Part shown: positions 8,181-16,384 of the stretch, piece by piece
Layout of the letters: every line of letters starts with the position of its first letter
Numbering within the stretch: position 1 is the first letter of the stretch
Source: Nostoc sp. T09
GTDB lineage: Bacteria > Cyanobacteriota > Cyanobacteriia > Cyanobacteriales > Nostocaceae
Direction: 5' to 3'
Assembly: GCF_002154695.1 (NCBI RefSeq)
Contig: NZ_MTAV01000221.1
Location: 1-64,000, forward strand
Length of the DNA: 64,000 bases
The notes under the pieces: model-generated
What the model saw: only the letters and a program-made list of their open reading frames with translations
Databases searched by the model: none
Told to the model about the DNA's origin: nothing
Made by a program: the position numbers and the translations under genes

Positions 8181-10361
8181 TTAAATTAAAGTTCTCGGAC
8201 GTATCTTATTAGCCTCATCAACTAAGTGAATTTTCTCCTTTCCACTGGACAGATGCGCCATGTCCCGCAAGGCTTTTTCTAAGCCTTTTCTCAGATGGAT
8301 TTCTTGAAAGGGTTGTCCTAGAATTTTCAGATCGGCAGCAGCTTGGAGTTGCTTTGAGGTTAGTAAATTCAAGGCTGTTTCTAAAACTTGCTTAGTCAGG
8401 CGATGACGATCCATACCTTCCAAGGTCAGCGTTTCAATTGCTGTGGAAGCTGCTTGGAGTTCTTGAGAACCGGGAGCAGAACGATCGCGATTAATTAAAG
8501 TCCGGGCAATTTCAACTCGCGATCGCGTAAATAAACTAGAGGCTGGCGGTACACGTTCTAAGGCGGCGACTGCACCTTTGCGATCTCCAGTTGCACAAAG
8601 ACAACGAGCTAAACCAAACGCTGCTGTTACATAGCCAGGATCGGTACGTGATACCAGATCGTACATCTTAATTGCTAGTTGGTAATTTTGCGCCTGTTCT
8701 GCTGCTAACCCCAGCGCCAGCTTGGGAGCTAACTCTCCTGGTAAGTCAAAATAAACTTGGTCAAATGCTTTCTGTGCCTCTATGACTCTACCTTGGGCCA
8801 TCAAAGCACGCCCGCGATACCAGAAAATTCGCCAGTCCCAAGGGTCTTTCGCTTCGACTTTTGCTAAAGATTGCTCTACTTCTTCAAAATCACCTGTATC
8901 AATCAGGGTATTTGCTAATCGTAACCATGCTTCGCTGGAAGTTGGAAATTGCTTGACGACCACATCTAAACTCACAGCCCGCTTAATTGGATCGGCGATC
9001 GCACTGGCGTTAAGCACTGCATTAAAGCCAGAATCGCTGGCATCTAATATGGGTATAGGTAATTGTTGATATTCTGGTTGAATGGGTTCCAAGCTACCGC
9101 TGTGAGCCAGAGCCAACATATCGCCGCTCAACAGATTGCTAGTAGATGGACGGGGGAGATTAGTTGCGATCGCCACGACTTCCCGCAGCACACCCAATAA
9201 CTGATCTGCCATTTCATCGGCTGACTGAAAACGGTCATCGGGATTTTCCGCAGTCGCTTTAATTAAGAAGCGATAAAGTGATTCTTGTTGGACAAATAAC
9301 GGTTCTTTTTGGGGGCTGGGTAATGTGTAGAGATGTTCTTTACTAAAGCCTTTAATATCAGTTAGCAGTACAGCCAAAGTTCTACCAACAGTAAATAAAT
9401 CGGAAACAACTGTGGGGCCTTCACCTGCTTCTGGGGCGCTGTAACCTACTGTGCCGTAAATATCGCCATCCAGGTCATCTATGCGGCGGACACCACCTAA
9501 GTCAATGAGCTTCACATCGCCGCCTTCGACCATGATATTGTCTGGTTTGAAGTCGCAATATACCATTCCCAAAGAATGCAAATAAGCAAAAGCACTGAGA
9601 ATGCGGTGAATATAAGCGATCGCTTCTGCGACTGGTAAAGGCCCCCGACTTTTACGAATTTCCTTGAGGGTTTTACCGCCGACATACTCCATAACAATAA
9701 AACCCTCAGTACCGTGGTTGACAAAGTTGTAAATTCCCACGATATTGCCGTGTTTTACGGCTGCGAGGAACTGCCTTTCTGCCACAGCAACGGCTGCACT
9801 AGCTGCATCTTCAGTATTGAGCAGTCCCTTTAACACTACGTAGCGAGATAGAGTTTTATCAAAACCCAAATAAATCCAGCCTAAACCACCATAAGCGATC
9901 GCTCCCTTGACTTCGTATTGCCCGACAACCAAATCACCAGGATTGAGGCTAGGAATAAACGAATACTTCTGTCCACACTTGCTGCAAAATCCCTTTTCTC
10001 GCCGCAAAGGATGATTGCAATTACTACAAAAGCGCTTATTCTCCGGCACCATTGGGTTTGGAATAATCGCTTTTTCTGGCTCAGTTGAAGGCAGTTCTGG
10101 CACAGAGATTAACCCTGCACCCAACTGTCTGCGGCTACTACGGGCAGAAGTACTACTGCTACGCCGCGAACCCTTGGAACGGTTGGTTAACGGTGAAGAA
10201 CCTGTACCTGTAGTAACTGGTGAACTTCTAGCTGTAATAGTTGCGCTTTGCTTCTGGCTGCTAACATTTTGAGATTTCACCGCTGCCAACCCGCAGACAT
10301 TACAGTAGCCATCTTCAATAGTGCCAGTGCATCCATTACGCGTGCAGCGATCGCTGTTCAT
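8181..10361 (-). CDS. PknG-like zinc-ribbon Ser/Thr kinase with TPRs
   Basis: 726 residues. Zinc ribbons at about 6-23 and 112-129 (C-x2-C pairs) flank a Ser/Arg-rich linker. The kinase domain covers about 145-390: glycine loop YGGLGWIYLG, Lys178 in VVLK, catalytic Asp270 in VYCDFKPDN, DLGG in place of DFG (Asp287), and YGTVGYSAPEAG. Helical TPR-like repeats fill about 430-720. Zinc module, kinase with DLG and LKPEN-like loop, then TPR is the architecture of mycobacterial PknG. It is probably soluble, with no membrane segment. It lies upstream of, and is co-oriented with, the PP2C, vWA and FHA genes. Confidence 0.92.
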   Translation of the reverse strand: MNSDRCTRNGCTGTIEDGYCNVCGLAAVKSQNVSSQKQSATITARSSPVTTGTGSSPLTNRSKGSRRSSSTSARSSRRQLGAGLISVPELPSTEPEKAIIPNPMVPENKRFCSNCNHPLRREKGFCSKCGQKYSFIPSLNPGDLVVGQYEVKGAIAYGGLGWIYLGFDKTLSRYVVLKGLLNTEDAASAAVAVAERQFLAAVKHGNIVGIYNFVNHGTEGFIVMEYVGGKTLKEIRKSRGPLPVAEAIAYIHRILSAFAYLHSLGMVYCDFKPDNIMVEGGDVKLIDLGGVRRIDDLDGDIYGTVGYSAPEAGEGPTVVSDLFTVGRTLAVLLTDIKGFSKEHLYTLPSPQKEPLFVQQESLYRFLIKATAENPDDRFQSADEMADQLLGVLREVVAIATNLPRPSTSNLLSGDMLALAHSGSLEPIQPEYQQLPIPILDASDSGFNAVLNASAIADPIKRAVSLDVVVKQFPTSSEAWLRLANTLIDTGDFEEVEQSLAKVEAKDPWDWRIFWYRGRALMAQGRVIEAQKAFDQVYFDLPGELAPKLALGLAAEQAQNYQLAIKMYDLVSRTDPGYVTAAFGLARCLCATGDRKGAVAALERVPPASSLFTRSRVEIARTLINRDRSAPGSQELQAASTAIETLTLEGMDRHRLTKQVLETALNLLTSKQLQAAADLKILGQPFQEIHLRKGLEKALRDMAHLSSGKEKIHLVDEANKIRPRTLI

Positions 10362-10376
10362 TTAAATCTCCTGATT

Positions 10377-10425
10377 AGTCATTTGTCATGTGTCATTGGT
10401 CATTTGTCATTTGTCAAGAGTCAAG
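10377..10425. repeat. Heptameric tandem repeat, TCATTTG type
   Basis: About six tandem heptamers (TCATTTG, TCATGTG, TCATTGG) lie immediately upstream of the Ser/Thr kinase gene, directly before the 21-bp array. They belong to the same family as those at 4526, 53642 and 60221. Confidence 0.7.
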
Positions 10426-10446
10426 CTCGAAATTTTAGTTTCAAAC

Positions 10447-10740
10447 GTGCAACTTCCAAGCTCAAAGGTGCAACTTCCAAGCTCAAAGGTGCAACGTCCA
10501 AGCTCAAAGGTGCAACTTTCCGGCTCAAAGGTGCAACTTCCAGGCTCAAAGGTTCAACTTCCAGGCTCAAAGGTTCAACGTCCAGGCTCAAAGGTGCAAC
10601 GTTCAGGCTCAAAGGTGCAACGTCCAGGCTCAAAGGCGCAACATTCAAGCTCAAAGGTGCAACATCCAAGCTTAAAGGTGCAACGTTCAGGCTCAAAGGT
10701 GCAACGTTCAGGCTCAAAGGCTCAATGTCCAGGCTCAAAG
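10447..10740. repeat. Array of fourteen 21-bp tandem repeats
   Basis: Fourteen head-to-tail units of exactly 21 bp (10447-10467, 10468-10488 and so on to 10720-10740), consensus GTGCAACNTCCAGGCTCAAA plus G, with a decayed unit at each edge. Most units differ from the consensus at one to four positions. Because 21 is a multiple of three, all frames stay open: the plus strand would encode heptads such as ATSKLKG and the minus strand heptads such as VAPLSLD. These open frames have no other gene-like property, so I read this as non-coding repeat DNA. It lies between the coiled-coil gene and the kinase gene, on the likely transcript of the cluster. Confidence 0.92.
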
Positions 10741-10810
10741 GCTCAAAAAATATCATAAATTCACAATGCAGCTTGTCCCCTTCGTCTCCCTTGTCTCATC
10801 TATAATTCCC

Positions 10811-12019
10811 CTACGACTTGCCATTTAAACGCTTTTCATATTGAGAGACTAATTCAGCAGCTTTATCTAAAGCAGTAGGGCGTGTATACAAAAGTTGCTT
10901 TGCTTGTTCCGCTAGCTCGGATAGTTTGGCATCTTCAATCAATCCCTTGGCGAATGCTTTGGCTTTGAGAGCATCCAAGCGTCCCCGTAACTCCCGACGA
11001 CTGTCAAGGAGAGTGCTATTAGCCGTGTATGCTCGTTGTTCCGATGCAATGTACTCTTTAGCTTTATTCATCCAATTGTCTAAACCAACCATAACTGGAT
11101 TAACTAAACCCTCCGCTAGCTTAGTTTCTAACCTTGTTAGCCATTGACTGAGCGCATCTAATTGCACATCAGTTAATGGAGTTTGCTGTATTAAATAATT
11201 CACAATTTTTTCTTGGCTTTCCGCAAAAGCAGCCACAGAACTTGAGTGGATTGTAGTTAATTTTTCTAATAAATCGTGAGCGATCGCAAATTTATCTCGG
11301 ATTTGGCGTTGCTGCTTCAGCGCTTGTTCTACAACCGATTTCACTTTTGCCAGCATTGGCTTAATCTGTTGTTCTACCTCTGCACTCACTCCCAGAGGAT
11401 CTTGCTCTATACGTTGACGCAAAGATGCGATCGCACCCTGAGATTGCACCAGTTCACTCAGAGAATTAGGATCTAAGGATTCAGCTAAGTTTTGCAGTGA
11501 GTAGATTTGTAATTCTGCATCCGCCAGTATGCGATCTAGATTAGTCCAAGCTGCATCCACGGCTAAAACTGTATCCCTAGCAACAGAGAAAGCATCATTC
11601 ATCACTTGGAGTAACTGTGCAGGTGCGATCGCATTTGCTATGTGAGTAGCAGTCAGTAGTTCTCTGTCTGCAAGCGGTGTTTGCACAGATGCTAACTCAA
11701 TTGAGGCTCCTGTTAACAGTTGTTTTACCTCATAAATTTTCTGTTCACTTGCCAAAAAGCGTGGTAATTGCTGCCGCAACTTGCTGGCTTTCTCCACTAC
11801 CTGCACTAATAAGTCGAAGTATTGAAACAAATCATTCATCGCCTCCAGCGCTGGAGTCACCCGCTTTGCAGTAATTCCCGTTAAATCAACTCTGGGAAAG
11901 CTTGGACTACCACAAAGTCGCTGATATGTTGGCTGTTCTTGTAGTTCTAGAAGATTTTGGCTGACAACTTTGATTTTATGTTTCCAGTCAGCTAAAAGTT
12001 GATCAATTTCATCTGTCAC
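10811..12019 (-). CDS. Coiled-coil protein of unknown function
   Basis: 402 residues, almost entirely helical and rich in Leu, Gln, Ala and Glu, with several long heptad-like stretches. There is no membrane segment, signal peptide or catalytic motif that I recognise. It is the first gene of the minus-strand run that continues (after the 21-bp array) into the Ser/Thr kinase, PP2C, vWA and FHA genes. A role as scaffold or substrate of that system is inference from position only. Confidence 0.72.
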   Translation of the reverse strand: MTDEIDQLLADWKHKIKVVSQNLLELQEQPTYQRLCGSPSFPRVDLTGITAKRVTPALEAMNDLFQYFDLLVQVVEKASKLRQQLPRFLASEQKIYEVKQLLTGASIELASVQTPLADRELLTATHIANAIAPAQLLQVMNDAFSVARDTVLAVDAAWTNLDRILADAELQIYSLQNLAESLDPNSLSELVQSQGAIASLRQRIEQDPLGVSAEVEQQIKPMLAKVKSVVEQALKQQRQIRDKFAIAHDLLEKLTTIHSSSVAAFAESQEKIVNYLIQQTPLTDVQLDALSQWLTRLETKLAEGLVNPVMVGLDNWMNKAKEYIASEQRAYTANSTLLDSRRELRGRLDALKAKAFAKGLIEDAKLSELAEQAKQLLYTRPTALDKAAELVSQYEKRLNGKS

Positions 12020-12151
12020 AGCGCTGACTCCTGTATCAAAGAGGCTGTTATGGATATGGGCGATCGCTATCTGCTAACCAAGCTATTATATGTATCTTTT
12101 TTTATAACAACTCGTGCTTCATTAATATTGAAGATTTCCACTTTTCGTTAT

Positions 12152-12364
12152 TTAACTGAAACATAGAGTTGATTTAGATGCCCGACTTCTTGAAGAAATC
12201 GGGCATCTGGGTAGCAACTTTTGCTGGTGAATAAACTCATGAATAGCCGTAAACACAAATTCACGACCGACAAAATTATGGCTTTTTGCTTGAATAATTT
12301 GCTGAAACTCCTTTGGGCGTCCTCTGGAATTGATTGTAGTGGGTGGTCTGGGTGGTGAGTTCAT
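12152..12364 (-). pseudogene. Truncated NTPase N-terminus remnant
   Basis: A 70-codon open frame whose middle reads SHNFVGREFVFTAIHEFIHQ. That string is typical of the start of the NTPase domain in large cyanobacterial AAA/NACHT-type proteins, often fused to WD40 repeats. Just after it the frame loses similarity and runs into a palindromic element (12178-12210), so the Walker A region and everything after are missing. I read this as the broken 5' end of such a gene. The similarity is from memory of the family, not from a search. Confidence 0.55.
12178..12210. repeat. Palindromic hairpin repeat
   Basis: Perfect 10-bp arms AGATGCCCGA and TCGGGCATCT surround a centre that is itself nearly self-complementary (CTTCTTGAAGAA). 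This hairpin type, with the CTTCTTGAAGAA core, is a dispersed element I associate with Nostoc-type genomes. It marks the break point of the NTPase remnant. Confidence 0.6.
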
Positions 12365-12409
12365 AATTGTGAGGAATAATTAAAAGATAAGGCAACAGTG
12401 GAGTTAGTC

Positions 12410-12985
12410 ATGACTGTGCAGTTACTAAGACGGAAATTTACAGTTGAGCAATATCATAAAATGATTGAGTTGGGGATTCTCACAAAGGATGACCGAGTGG
12501 AATTGATACGGGGAGAGATTATAGAGATGTCACCCATTGGGACAAAACATGCGGCTTGTGTGAAGTGCTTAAACAAACTTTTATCTAGCAAATTAAGAGA
12601 TAAGGTTCTCATTGCTATTCAAGACCCTGTGAAACTGGACAATAACTCACAACCTCAGCCAGATGTGGCATTGCTCAAACCCCGTGATGATTTCTACGCC
12701 ACTGCACACCCCCAACCCCAGGATATTTTTTTACTAATCGAAGTTTCTGATTCAACTGTCGTGTATGACCGGGAAGAGAAAATCCCTTTATTTGCAGAAG
12801 CTAACATTATTGAAGTTTGGTTAGTTGATATTAACGAGCAAATTGTCGAAGTTTATCAACAACCAACAGCCGCAGAATATCAGCTTATGCAAAAGTTCGC
12901 TAGCGGTCAAACTTTATCAATTCCAGCCTTCCCCGACGTAAACATAACCGTCAACGAAATCTTTGGTCAGTCATATCATGTCTAG
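12410..12985 (+). CDS. Uma2-family (PD-(D/E)XK-like) endonuclease
   Basis: 191 residues from the ATG at 12410, chosen over a GTG at 12398 because GGAG at 12400-12403 sits six bases upstream. The family pattern is complete: RVELIRGEIIEMSP near the N-terminus, then QPQPDVALL, then IFLLIEVSDST and a DREEKIPLFAEANIIEVWLV stretch. The acidic residues in these blocks form the restriction-like nuclease centre. Uma2 genes are greatly expanded in cyanobacteria; their biological role is not established and many are linked to mobile DNA. It stands alone between a broken gene and a repeat-rich gap. Confidence 0.85.
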   Translation: MTVQLLRRKFTVEQYHKMIELGILTKDDRVELIRGEIIEMSPIGTKHAACVKCLNKLLSSKLRDKVLIAIQDPVKLDNNSQPQPDVALLKPRDDFYATAHPQPQDIFLLIEVSDSTVVYDREEKIPLFAEANIIEVWLVDINEQIVEVYQQPTAAEYQLMQKFASGQTLSIPAFPDVNITVNEIFGQSYHV

Positions 12986-13070
12986 TTTCTCAATTACAAG
13001 TGACAAATGACCAATGACGAATTACACCCCATCTCCTCAAAACGCAAAAAATACACCCTAGCTGAAGAAT

Positions 13071-13169
13071 CTCTCTGCGTCCTTCTCTGCGAGACGCTGC
13101 GCGAAGGCGGTTCGATTGTATATAGATATTTTTGTCTCACGCAGAGACGCAGAGGCGCAGAGAAGAACG
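13071..13169. repeat. Inverted pair of CGCAGAGACGCAGAGG repeats
   Basis: The CTCTGCGTCCTTCTCTGCG tract at 13071-13092 and the CGCAGAGACGCAGAGGCGCA tract at 13138-13169 are inverted relatives of each other and of 7161-7186. They may form a long imperfect hairpin. Confidence 0.55.
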
Positions 13170-13305
13170 CCAGAGGTTTTACAAGACTTAATTGTTGAGT
13201 GCTGGGGCTACCCTCGTCATAGACATTCGCCATTCATCTCTAAAATAAACTGAAATATCGTGCGTAGGCGTAGCCTGTCGTAGAAATCGCCGGCTCATTT
13301 CGACT

Positions 13306-13431
13306 TCCAAACACCAAGTTTCAACCTTTGAACAAGAACATTCTTGTTTGGAACCCGAACATTCTCATTTAGAACCTAAACGTTCTCGTTTCAAGCCTCA
13401 ACCATCATGTTCTAGAGCCGAAGCTTCAAGT
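13306..13431. repeat. Decayed 21-bp tandem repeat array
   Basis: About six imperfect 21-bp units, clearest at 13327-13347, 13348-13368, 13369-13389, 13390-13410 and 13411-13431, with a shared TTNGAACCNNAACNTTCTCNT pattern. The period is the same as the 10447 array but the unit sequence differs. Confidence 0.55.
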
Positions 13432-13564
13432 AAAAAAGGCGTTGGCGTAGCCCGCCGCAGGCATCGCTCCATGATTATCTAAAATAAAATCTGGTGCGAT
13501 CGCACCTATCTCCAAAATTACTCGTAACATAGTGCGATCGCTGACAAATATACTTCATCCTTGA

Positions 13565-15292
13565 CTAATATTTCCGCTCCTTGGGTTGAAACATCGTAAT
13601 CGCTACTGGGCGATACTGGATATCAATGCCTGCTGGTGAATAGTAAGCCATTGTATGCTGAAGGAATTTGTCATCATCTCTTTGAGGATAATCTTCACGG
13701 AAGTGTGCGCCGCGGCTTTCTTGACGATTGAGTGCTGATGCGAGAATTGTCTGTCCCACTACCATTAAACTCCGCAATTCCAAGGCTTCTACAATTTCTG
13801 TATTCCAAGAATCGCCTTTATCGTCTAAATATATTTGTGGATATTGCTGTTGTAGTTCTTCGAGTTTATGTAATCCTTCCTGCATTAAATCTGCGGTGCG
13901 GAAAACGCCACAGTACTGAGTCATGCAATCTTGAAAAGCTTCACGGACTTGGTTAATTCGGTATTTCCCAGGCTGTTCTAGCAGAGCTTGAATTTGTTGC
14001 TGGGCTTCATGAATGTAACGTTGTTCGTCCACGATCGGTAATTTGCGATTTTGCACAAATTGCGCGATCGCCGCCCCGGTGCGCTTGCCATAAACTACAC
14101 ATTCCAATAGGGAATTACTACCAAGACGATTGGCACCATGCACGGAAACACAAGATGTTTCCCCAGCTGCAAAGAAGCCCTCGACAAAATTGTCGCCACT
14201 ACTACGGACTTTCCCATCAGTGTTAACAGGGATACCACCCATACAATAATGAATGGTAGGACGTACAGGCATAGGTTGAGTCACAGCATCAACACCCACT
14301 AAGCGATGGGCTTCTTCCCAACAGAAGGGAACGCGACTCATAATTTTTTCTTTGCCCATGTGGCGCAGATCTAAATAAACAAAGGGCCCACCAGCACTAC
14401 CATCTTGATGAATACCACGCCCAGCGCGAATTTCGTAAGCGATCGCCCTTGAGGTAATATCGCGCGGAGCTAGTTCCATGCGACTAGGTGCGTAGTTTGC
14501 CATAAAGCGATCGCCTTCGGAGTTGATGAGATACGCTCCTTCTCCCCGAACTGCTTCTGAAATCAGCACCCCTACTGGATATAAGCCAGTTGGATGGAAT
14601 TGCACAAATTCCATATCTTCTAGGGGCAAACCTGCGATCGCAGTCATTGCCAAACCGTCACCAGTAGAAGCGTAATCATTTGAGGTGGTGTTATAAACCC
14701 GACCATAACCACCAGTGGCAAACATTACTGCCTTAGCCCGTAGTACCTCGATATGCCCATCCAAAAGATGGTACATCACCACACCCTTTGCCTGCCCTTC
14801 TTCCAAAATCAGGCGCATCACGTACCATTCTTCGTAAACTTGCACACCATAACGCCGTAAGTTGTTCACCAATTCGTGCAAAATTGCGTGACCAGTCTTA
14901 TCAGCAGCGTAGCAAGTGCGATTGTGGGAATGTCCGCCAAAAGCGCGTTGGGCAATGCGACCATCCGGCAAGCGCGAGAACAAAACGCCCATATGTTCCA
15001 AGTCAATCACCACATCTGGCGCTTCTTGGGCAAGAATTGCTACAGCGTCTTGGTCTGCTAAGTAGTCAGAACCCTTGACAGTATCAAATGCGTGTGCTTC
15101 CCAACTATCTTCTGAATCAACATTTTTCAGCGATGCTGCCATACCACCTTGAGCCGCCACCGAGTGGGAACGAATAGGGTGAGTTTTGGCAACCACAGCA
15201 ATATTTAAACTGGGGTTAATGCGGGCAATTTCCACAGCCGCGCGGCATCCAGCCAAACCACCCCCGACAATAATCACATCATGTTCTAGCAT
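13565..15292 (-). CDS. sdhA: Succinate dehydrogenase/fumarate reductase flavoprotein
   Basis: 575 residues, normal for SdhA/FrdA. The N-terminal FAD-binding fold is [22 protein letters not shown] carries the His that covalently holds FAD in this family. Other landmarks are [18 protein letters not shown], and the C-terminal [13 protein letters not shown]. It oxidises succinate and passes electrons to an iron-sulfur subunit that feeds the thylakoid plastoquinone pool. No sdhB lies next to it, which fits the scattered sdh genes of cyanobacteria. Confidence 0.95.
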   Translation of the reverse strand: MLEHDVIIVGGGLAGCRAAVEIARINPSLNIAVVAKTHPIRSHSVAAQGGMAASLKNVDSEDSWEAHAFDTVKGSDYLADQDAVAILAQEAPDVVIDLEHMGVLFSRLPDGRIAQRAFGGHSHNRTCYAADKTGHAILHELVNNLRRYGVQVYEEWYVMRLILEEGQAKGVVMYHLLDGHIEVLRAKAVMFATGGYGRVYNTTSNDYASTGDGLAMTAIAGLPLEDMEFVQFHPTGLYPVGVLISEAVRGEGAYLINSEGDRFMANYAPSRMELAPRDITSRAIAYEIRAGRGIHQDGSAGGPFVYLDLRHMGKEKIMSRVPFCWEEAHRLVGVDAVTQPMPVRPTIHYCMGGIPVNTDGKVRSSGDNFVEGFFAAGETSCVSVHGANRLGSNSLLECVVYGKRTGAAIAQFVQNRKLPIVDEQRYIHEAQQQIQALLEQPGKYRINQVREAFQDCMTQYCGVFRTADLMQEGLHKLEELQQQYPQIYLDDKGDSWNTEIVEALELRSLMVVGQTILASALNRQESRGAHFREDYPQRDDDKFLQHTMAYYSPAGIDIQYRPVAITMFQPKERKY

Positions 15293-15537
15293 AATTAGTT
15301 TTCACTAGCCCCCGACTGCAAAAAGCTGCTGTTCTATTGTAGAGATGCGATTCCTCTGGCAGTGTTGTACCTGTTTACATTTGTCACATCTTTCCGATGT
15401 GCAAATATTCAGCCACCAGGATATTTGGCACAATTAGCTTGTTCTGTTGAATTTTGAATTACTTAATAAAACTTTTCCTACCAGCCTTGAAAGAGGCAAG
15501 AATTATTCTCCTTGTCCCCTTGTCTTTTTTTCAGGCA

Positions 15538-15572
15538 TGGCGATGAAATTTTTTCATTAGGGCTACCTTCGT
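15538..15572. repeat. Dispersed hairpin repeat, copy 2
   Basis: TGGCGATGAAATTTTTTCAT is followed by TAGGGCTACCTTCGTCT; this is a near copy of 3114-3148. The GATGAAA/TTTCATC-like core is self-complementary. Confidence 0.5.
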
Positions 15573-15590
15573 CTTCTACATTACTAGCCA

Positions 15591-15619
15591 CAAAAAATTC
15601 CCTGCCACAAGACAGGGAG
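15591..15619 (-). terminator. Rho-independent terminator (minus strand)
   Basis: Read on the minus strand, TCCCTG-tcttgtg-GCAGGGA forms a GC-rich hairpin followed by ATTTTTTG. It is well placed to end the transcript of the small membrane protein gene at 15745-16065, about 125 nt after its stop. Confidence 0.75.
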
Positions 15620-15744
15620 ATGATTGCGATTTTGGATTGTGAATTGAGATTTTGCCTAATTAGGTAACTCGTCGGTTAGATACTGATGATGCTTCAGCCA
15701 GACGGCTCAATCCCAAAACGCAAATCTCCAATTTGAAAATCTGT
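15620..15744 (-). ncRNA. Candidate structured 3' UTR or small RNA
   Basis: On the minus strand this stretch begins just after the gene at 15745 and ends at the terminator. GAGATTTGC (15728-15720) can pair with GCAAAATCTC (15655-15646) with a single-base bulge, closing a loop of about 64 nt that contains a small GCC-GTCT-GGC hairpin. It could be a 3'-UTR-derived small RNA. The evidence is structure by eye only. Confidence 0.3.
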
Positions 15745-16065
15745 TCAGCTAGTTGCTTGTACAGGTTTTTGCTGGGAAACATTACCTGGTATAGGTTCAG
15801 TCTTAGTTCCTGGCTCTACAGCAGTTAGCTCAATATGATTTAACAATGTAGTTACAAACGCAAATAACAAGAAAGGCAGCGATAGCAGAACTACGAGGCC
15901 AACAGTGGCTAAAGCATAAACTGGCCGTCTAGCACCCATCAGTGCCAAGGCTGATGCCAAACTAATGGTAATTGTAATTAACCAAACAATTATTTGACCA
16001 TAGATATCACCAAAGGTCAAGGTACAGACAAACCGATAGTTTTGAATATTATTCATGTTCATCAC
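15745..16065 (-). CDS. Small membrane protein of unknown function
   Basis: 106 residues with two clear hydrophobic segments (about 25-43 and 50-73), separated by a short basic turn (GARRPVYA), and a hydrophilic Pro/Thr/Glu-rich C-terminal tail. I do not recognise a family. It appears monocistronic: a hairpin lies upstream (16252-16287) and a good terminator downstream (15591-15619). The Met at residue 2 or 4 could also be the start. Confidence 0.7.
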   Translation of the reverse strand: MMNMNNIQNYRFVCTLTFGDIYGQIIVWLITITISLASALALMGARRPVYALATVGLVVLLSLPFLLFAFVTTLLNHIELTAVEPGTKTEPIPGNVSQQKPVQATS

Positions 16066-16251
16066 ATGTGCCTCAAGTCTCTCCTACTAGGTTCTACCTT
16101 AGAGCCAGGTTTGGCTAGCAGCCAATTTCTCAATATTTTTCCAAGCTTTGTAATATTACTTTACAATTAACTTTTTTTGATTAAGGCGCAATGTTCTGTT
16201 TCTCCGAATAATTTTTAATTCCGTAACATAAATATGGATTGTTGCGCTAAG

Positions 16252-16287
16252 AAGCCAAGACGCAAAAGTTGCTTTGAGTCTTGGCTT
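16252..16287 (-). terminator. Ten-bp perfect hairpin downstream of PEP-CTERM gene
   Basis: AAGCCAAGAC (16252-16261) and GTCTTGGCTT (16278-16287) are perfect complements around a 16-nt loop. It lies 98 nt past the PEP-CTERM gene stop. There is no clear U-run on the minus strand, so termination is plausible but unproved. Confidence 0.45.
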
Positions 16288-16384
16288 GGTTAAATATCTT
16301 TATCCAACTAACTTACGCCATCTCTGTTTCACCCATTGTCAGATAAGTAACAGGGTGGTTGTTGTTGAAATCTGATGAGTATGG

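Larger units (their letters stand above)
12986..13564. other. Repeat-rich intergenic gap
   Basis: I see no convincing gene. It contains a short TGACAAATGACC tract (about 13000), an inverted pair of the CGCAGAGACGCAGAGG repeat (13071-13092 and 13138-13169), fragments of the GGCGTAGCC repeat (about 13266 and 13445), and a decayed 21-bp tandem array (13306-13431). The final part precedes the 3' end of sdhA. Confidence 0.6.
15293..15744. other. Gap with terminator and possible structured 3' RNA
   Basis: No protein gene is visible. It holds a copy of the dispersed hairpin repeat (15538-15572), a minus-strand rho-independent terminator (15591-15619), and a 9-bp long-range pairing (15646-15655 with 15720-15728) in what would be the 3' UTR of the gene at 15745, or a separate small RNA. 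The promoter region of sdhA should lie just above 15293. Confidence 0.5.

Noticed and set aside
10447-10740. CRISPR array
   Set aside because: The units are contiguous with no unique spacers, and no cas gene is near.
10248-10805. Long open frames on both strands across the 21-bp array (for example plus 10248-10805 and 10390-10758, minus 10421-10756)
   Set aside because: They exist only because the repeat length is a multiple of three and the unit has no stop in several frames; the products are pure heptad repeats with no start signal or family.
13007-13198. 63-codon frame over the CGCAGAGACGCAGAGG repeats
   Set aside because: It is a translation of dispersed repeat DNA and is open on both strands.
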